The translations under genes and the position numbers were made by a program. Of a stretch of 64,000 nt of DNA, positions 60,314 to 64,000 are shown piece by piece. Every line of letters starts with the position of its first letter. Position 1 is the first letter of the stretch. The DNA comes from Balneola sp. (GTDB lineage Bacteria > Bacteroidota > Rhodothermia > Balneolales > Balneolaceae): positions 434,001 to 498,000 of the forward strand of contig NZQV01000010.1 of assembly GCA_002696035.1 (NCBI GenBank), read 5' to 3'. The notes below the pieces were generated by a model, which was not told the origin of the DNA, searched no databases, and was given only the letters and a program-made list of their open reading frames with translations.

Positions 60314-62413
60314 TTAAGGAAGGGAGTAATATTTACGCAGGAACCACTCACTGCCAAGTAGTAAAATAACCAGCAAAAACCAGTAATAGGAGCGAACAGG
60401 GAAGAAATAGTTTTCTACTATCTCGCTTTGCATCTGAAGGAGATCTGCGGATTGCAGGCTGTCTCGCAACGAAGTGACTTCGTTATAAGTAAAGAAAGCC
60501 CCGCCGGAATTTTGGGCGATATCCTGAAGCAGCTGATCATTTCTGATGGTATTTGTAAGCTCCATGCTGGAGTTAGACACCAAAAACTCACCATTTTGTG
60601 AATCCAGTTGCCGGTCGCCTTTGCGGGCTGTGGCAGTATATTCATATAAACCTTCAGAAAGCCGGGGCAGGTCAAGCCGGTAGTTTCCGTTGCCTGCGTT
60701 TTCCATATTGAACGTTCGGGCTTGATCATTGGGGCCCGTAAGTTCAACTTCAATGATGGCATTTTCCTCAGGTCTTTCCTGTTCGTTTTGAAGACTGGCT
60801 CCTAAAAAAGGATTTTCTGCAGTACTGAACGTTTGCTTTTGCGGGGAGATACGAAGCAGGCGGTTATCCGGATCGCTGGATGTCCAGGCTACCAAGTGTG
60901 AAATAAGTTCAACCGTGAAATTCCTATGACTTTGGCTGGTACTTTGAGCAAGCTTGAACCATCCCCAGGGGAGCACTTGTGTCCGGCGAATATTGCCGAT
61001 CTCAAGTATTGCTATTGCCGGATAATCTGTTTCAACTCCATCATATCTGAGATTGAATAATACAGTGCTTTGAGGTTCAGTAACATCAGAGCGAAGCGGA
61101 GATTGCAAATAGGGAGTTTCCAGTAAGTTGATCTCGGGTAATTCAAGAATAGGATGATCCCGTTCACCTAAAACCTGATGTAAAAGAACAGGCAAAGCCT
61201 GGCGGTTAGAGGTAGAAATGAGCTGTGCAGTACGGATCTGTTGCGGTAGAACTCCAATTTGTGGACTTAAAGTAAAATGCAGCGTAGGGGTCTCAGAAAG
61301 CTCATCCAGAAAATCAAATGATCTGTTTTGAGACGGAGTGCCATGTATAATGACAAGGTCATATTCTTCATCGGCATCCGGCACTTCTTCTACAAAATTG
61401 TTTCCGCCTAACCAGGTGAGTGTAGTGATCTCATTGCTTTCATCCCGTTCAATAATGGAACGAATGGCTTTTACATCGGGGTGAATTTGATATGCAACGT
61501 GCAATATCTTGGTCTTGCTGTCCAGAACATCGATTGAAAAAACACTGCTGTTGTTATTCTCTGTCCATTCTTCCGGTAACGGAGATACGTTGATCTCATA
61601 TTGTTTTAAACCCGGTTCGGTAAGTTCAATATCAAATCGGATCTGACTAACCTGATTATCAGCATCAAAAGTGACCTGTTGTTCCTGTAAAACATCTCCA
61701 TTCGTCTCAAGGCTAACGTTCACGGTATTATTAGGGAATCCTGTCTGTGAGATCTCGGCTTCAATGGAATGCTGTGTATTTGTGTAGCCCGTGGTATTGG
61801 TGACAACATTGGTAACTGAAACATCTCTCACTCGGGAGGTATCTCCAACGGCCACTGTATATATGGGTATAGTAGAATTGAAGGCGCTGATAGCCGGATT
61901 TCTTCCGTAGGTAATGATTCCGTCCGTAATGAAAACAGCGGCCTGTACTTCACGCTCCATTTCAAGCAGAGAAGTGACCGGAGCCGAAAGGTTAGTAAGT
62001 TGTTCGGATGCATTGAGAGAGTCGGGGGAAAATGATGCTACTTGCTCTCCAATGGAATAATAATTGATCGCAGCATTACCCAGATTATCGAAACTGATTG
62101 TGTTCAGTGTATTCTGATAGCTTTCCAGTCCATTATAATCACCTTTTGAAATGCCGATGCTTTCAGAATTATCCAGAAATACCGCGATCTTTGGAGGAAT
62201 ATCCATTTCCCTTGACGAGTAGAAATATGGATTTAACAAAAGGAGGAATAATAAGATAAGTGCGCTCGCTCGCAAAGAGATCAAAAACCAGCGGGAGAGG
62301 GGTGTGATGCTCGTGAATTTCCGGTAGGCATACCAGGATAATATGATCAGAAACAGGGATACCAGTATTATGATTGCCGGCGATATAATATGTTGAAAAC
62401 CCTGAAATTCCAC
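60314..62413 (-). CDS. VWA-like/glutamine-amidotransferase-like membrane protein
   Basis: The 699-residue protein has two N-terminal membrane helices (about 11-60), a VWA-like domain with IAVFLDNSESIGI (incomplete MIDAS) and VFITDGIITYG, Ig/CARDB-like beta domains in the middle and a C-terminal membrane helix (about 670-690). It resembles large Bat-cluster proteins. It starts 26 bases after the MoxR gene, so they share an operon with the PpiC gene upstream. Function inferred as envelope chaperoning. Confidence 0.75.
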   Translation of the reverse strand: MEFQGFQHIISPAIIILVSLFLIILSWYAYRKFTSITPLSRWFLISLRASALILLFLLLLNPYFYSSREMDIPPKIAVFLDNSESIGISKGDYNGLESYQNTLNTISFDNLGNAAINYYSIGEQVASFSPDSLNASEQLTNLSAPVTSLLEMEREVQAAVFITDGIITYGRNPAISAFNSTIPIYTVAVGDTSRVRDVSVTNVVTNTTGYTNTQHSIEAEISQTGFPNNTVNVSLETNGDVLQEQQVTFDADNQVSQIRFDIELTEPGLKQYEINVSPLPEEWTENNNSSVFSIDVLDSKTKILHVAYQIHPDVKAIRSIIERDESNEITTLTWLGGNNFVEEVPDADEEYDLVIIHGTPSQNRSFDFLDELSETPTLHFTLSPQIGVLPQQIRTAQLISTSNRQALPVLLHQVLGERDHPILELPEINLLETPYLQSPLRSDVTEPQSTVLFNLRYDGVETDYPAIAILEIGNIRRTQVLPWGWFKLAQSTSQSHRNFTVELISHLVAWTSSDPDNRLLRISPQKQTFSTAENPFLGASLQNEQERPEENAIIEVELTGPNDQARTFNMENAGNGNYRLDLPRLSEGLYEYTATARKGDRQLDSQNGEFLVSNSSMELTNTIRNDQLLQDIAQNSGGAFFTYNEVTSLRDSLQSADLLQMQSEIVENYFFPVRSYYWFLLVILLLGSEWFLRKYYSLP

Positions 62414-62438
62414 ATCAATCCCTTTTTAATTTTTGATT

Positions 62439-63431
62439 TCAGGCTTCTTCAATCAGCATGTTAATGAGTTTTACCGTTGTATACCCGTCTGCTTCAGCGG
62501 CATAATTGTTTACGATACGGTGACGTAGAACGGGGGTAGCCAGAGCTTTGATGTCTTCTTCCGTAACATGATACCGACCTTGCGAAAGTGCGCGGGCTTT
62601 ACCGCCTAAGATCAAATATTGGGAGGCTCTTGGTCCGGCTCCCCAGCTCATGTATTTATTCACGTAGTCAGGAGCCATATCGGTGCCGGGACGGGTTTTT
62701 GAAACCAGTTCAACAGCAAAATCGAGTACATTTTCAGGGACAGGGACTTCGCGAACCAGCTCCTGCAACTTTTTCAGCTTTTCTTTGGATACCAGCGGCT
62801 CAATACTGTATTGCTGATGAGCCGTGGTTTTACTGACTATCTCTTTCTCTTCGGCAAGTGTAGGATAGTCAACCCAGATGTTGAACATAAAACGGTCGAG
62901 CTGAGCTTCCGGCAGTGGATAGGTTCCTTCCTGCTCAATGGGGTTCTGCGTGGCTAATACAAAGAAAGGAAGATCCAGGTCATACGTTTTGCCGGCTGTT
63001 GTTACATGATATTCTTGCATGCCTTCAAGCAGTGCAGCCTGAGTTTTTGGGGGCGTTCGGTTGATCTCATCTGCCAAAACGATATTGGCGAAGACCGGTC
63101 CTTTGATAAAGGTAAATTCTTTGCGACCTGAATCTTTGTTTTCTTCAATTACTTCCGTTCCGGTGATGTCGCCGGGCATAAGGTCTGGAGTGAACTGAAT
63201 CCGGTTGAAGCTAAGGTTTAATGAATCTGCTAATGTTCTTATGAGCAAGGTTTTAGCAAGGCCCGGAACGCCGATCAGGACACAGTGTCCTTTCGAAAAA
63301 AGACTGATCAAAAGCAGATCTATGATGTCATCCTGTCCAATGACGGCTTTGTGAATCTCTTTCTTAATACTGTGGAAAGTCTCATGAAATTCATCCGCCA
63401 GCTTTACGGCGTCTTTATCATCAAAGTTCAT
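62439..63431 (-). CDS. MoxR-family AAA ATPase
   Basis: The 330-residue ATPase has Walker A GVPGLAKTLL, Walker B VLADEINRTPPKTQAALLE, and the sensor NPIEQEGTYPLPEAQLDRFMF. MoxR ATPases act as chaperones together with DUF58 and VWA proteins, here possibly with the neighbouring VWA-like protein. Its start overlaps the PpiC stop by four bases (ATGA). Confidence 0.95.
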   Translation of the reverse strand: MNFDDKDAVKLADEFHETFHSIKKEIHKAVIGQDDIIDLLLISLFSKGHCVLIGVPGLAKTLLIRTLADSLNLSFNRIQFTPDLMPGDITGTEVIEENKDSGRKEFTFIKGPVFANIVLADEINRTPPKTQAALLEGMQEYHVTTAGKTYDLDLPFFVLATQNPIEQEGTYPLPEAQLDRFMFNIWVDYPTLAEEKEIVSKTTAHQQYSIEPLVSKEKLKKLQELVREVPVPENVLDFAVELVSKTRPGTDMAPDYVNKYMSWGAGPRASQYLILGGKARALSQGRYHVTEEDIKALATPVLRHRIVNNYAAEADGYTTVKLINMLIEEA

Positions 63432-64000
63432 CGTGTATCTCCTGTACTTCCTGCAGGACTAAGTTCTTCCATGGTGTTTTCAATTTTTTTATCACTTGGA
63501 GTGTCGATGGTATACTCGACATAAATGGTTTCACGTAAGTTCTGCATCCATTTTTGCATGATGCGATATTGCTTTTGCTGTAAGGCAATGTTCTTGATCC
63601 GTTCATAATCCTGTTGAAGATTTGCAATATGTTCCGGGATCTGTCGGTCGAGCCGTACAATACGATATGCTTTTTTATTTTGACGTTGAAGTGTAAAGGA
63701 CTTCGGTTCAGATATAGTTCCTACCTCATCCATCAACAACACAATACGATACATAGACGGATCCAGTCTGTTGAGTGGAATAAGACGTTCACCACTTTGT
63801 GGGTCAAATATCTTTCCGCCGAGGTTGGCCGTATTTGGATCTTCGCTGTATTTGCGGGCTACATCAGAAAATTCAACATCAAGGTTATTCACAATGCTGT
63901 CGCGAAGAGCTTCGAGCCTGTTAATAGCATACTGCTCATCCAACTGATCTTCATCAATTGATATAAGGATATGATTGGTTTCGATCTGATCGCCAACACG
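63428..64000 (-). CDS. PpiC/SurA-type peptidyl-prolyl isomerase, C-terminal part (5' end outside window)
   Basis: The reading frame stays open to the window edge (190 visible residues, beginning RVGDQIETNHILIS). The PpiC rotamase core is visible in EFSDVARKYSEDPNTANLGGK followed by QSGERLIPLNRL, as in SurA-like periplasmic foldases. It ends in a Ser/Gly-rich tail. Its stop overlaps the start of MoxR by four bases, so it heads the MoxR-VWA operon. Confidence 0.88.
   Translation of the reverse strand, partial: RVGDQIETNHILISIDEDQLDEQYAINRLEALRDSIVNNLDVEFSDVARKYSEDPNTANLGGKIFDPQSGERLIPLNRLDPSMYRIVLLMDEVGTISEPKSFTLQRQNKKAYRIVRLDRQIPEHIANLQQDYERIKNIALQQKQYRIMQKWMQNLRETIYVEYTIDTPSDKKIENTMEELSPAGSTGDTR

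Overview
The window looks like a chromosome segment of a marine Bacteroidota-type bacterium, most likely Balneolota (Balneola/Gracilimonas-like). This rests on gene content (a suf operon with a DUF2480 gene, AtuA-family protein, Bat-type VWA proteins, phytoene desaturase, PagL-like protein), moderate base composition, -7 boxes of the TAnnTTTG type and frequent absence of a Shine-Dalgarno sequence. The phylum call is an inference. No rRNA, tRNA, CRISPR array, transposase or prophage gene was found; almost every gene is an intact chromosomal gene.

Region by region. 1-4.7 kb: a two-component signalling locus with a cut-off LuxR-type response regulator, an unknown 129-residue protein, a large two-component-regulator-propeller histidine kinase and a second, closely similar response regulator. 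Four copies of an 18-bp near-palindrome punctuate this locus, each followed after exactly 21 bases by an AT-rich -7-like box; two of the four lead into protein genes and two lead into short apparently noncoding segments that end at strong intrinsic terminators. This is the most striking undescribed structure here. 4.8-12.2 kb: AtuA-family protein, FAD oxidoreductase, and two ABC half-exporters that look like one heterodimer, with an unusual RNase Z gene between them. 12.2-21.7 kb: Sua5, Mfd, a partial Bat (VWA/BatD/DUF58) cluster, an M23 peptidase and a membrane HEAGH protein. 21.8-32.7 kb: aconitase, glycosyltransferase, phosphoesterase, CrtI, small enzymes, MsrB, a 16-residue-repeat protein, cyclophilin, a PagL-like protein and a cold-shock protein.

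32.9-43.9 kb: a bacterial relative of the tRNA-queuosine mannosyltransferase, DnaB, acetyltransferase, a family-4-like uracil-DNA glycosylase lacking the iron-sulfur cysteines, a TrmH-type methyltransferase, SulP and SLC13 transporters, GreA with a terminator-like hairpin in its leader, a Nudix hydrolase and an outer-membrane barrel. 43.9-48.7 kb: ackA and pta, with a caspase-like lipoprotein lacking catalytic residues and a drug/metabolite transporter between them. 48.8-56.3 kb: the suf iron-sulfur operon (sufB, sufC, sufD, sufS, nfu, sufA-like, DUF2480), interrupted by three palindromic repeats of two families. 56.4-64 kb: a MITE-like structured element, tadA, apt, two unknown envelope genes, a histidine phosphatase, and a VWA-MoxR-PpiC group cut by the window end.

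Functionally the window combines housekeeping (replication, repair, tRNA modification, transcription elongation), acetate and TCA metabolism, Fe-S assembly and envelope maintenance. The regulatory novelty lies in the first 4.7 kb; the protein-level oddities are mostly lost or changed metal ligands and catalytic residues (RNase Z, aconitase, uracil-DNA glycosylase, caspase-like lipoprotein).
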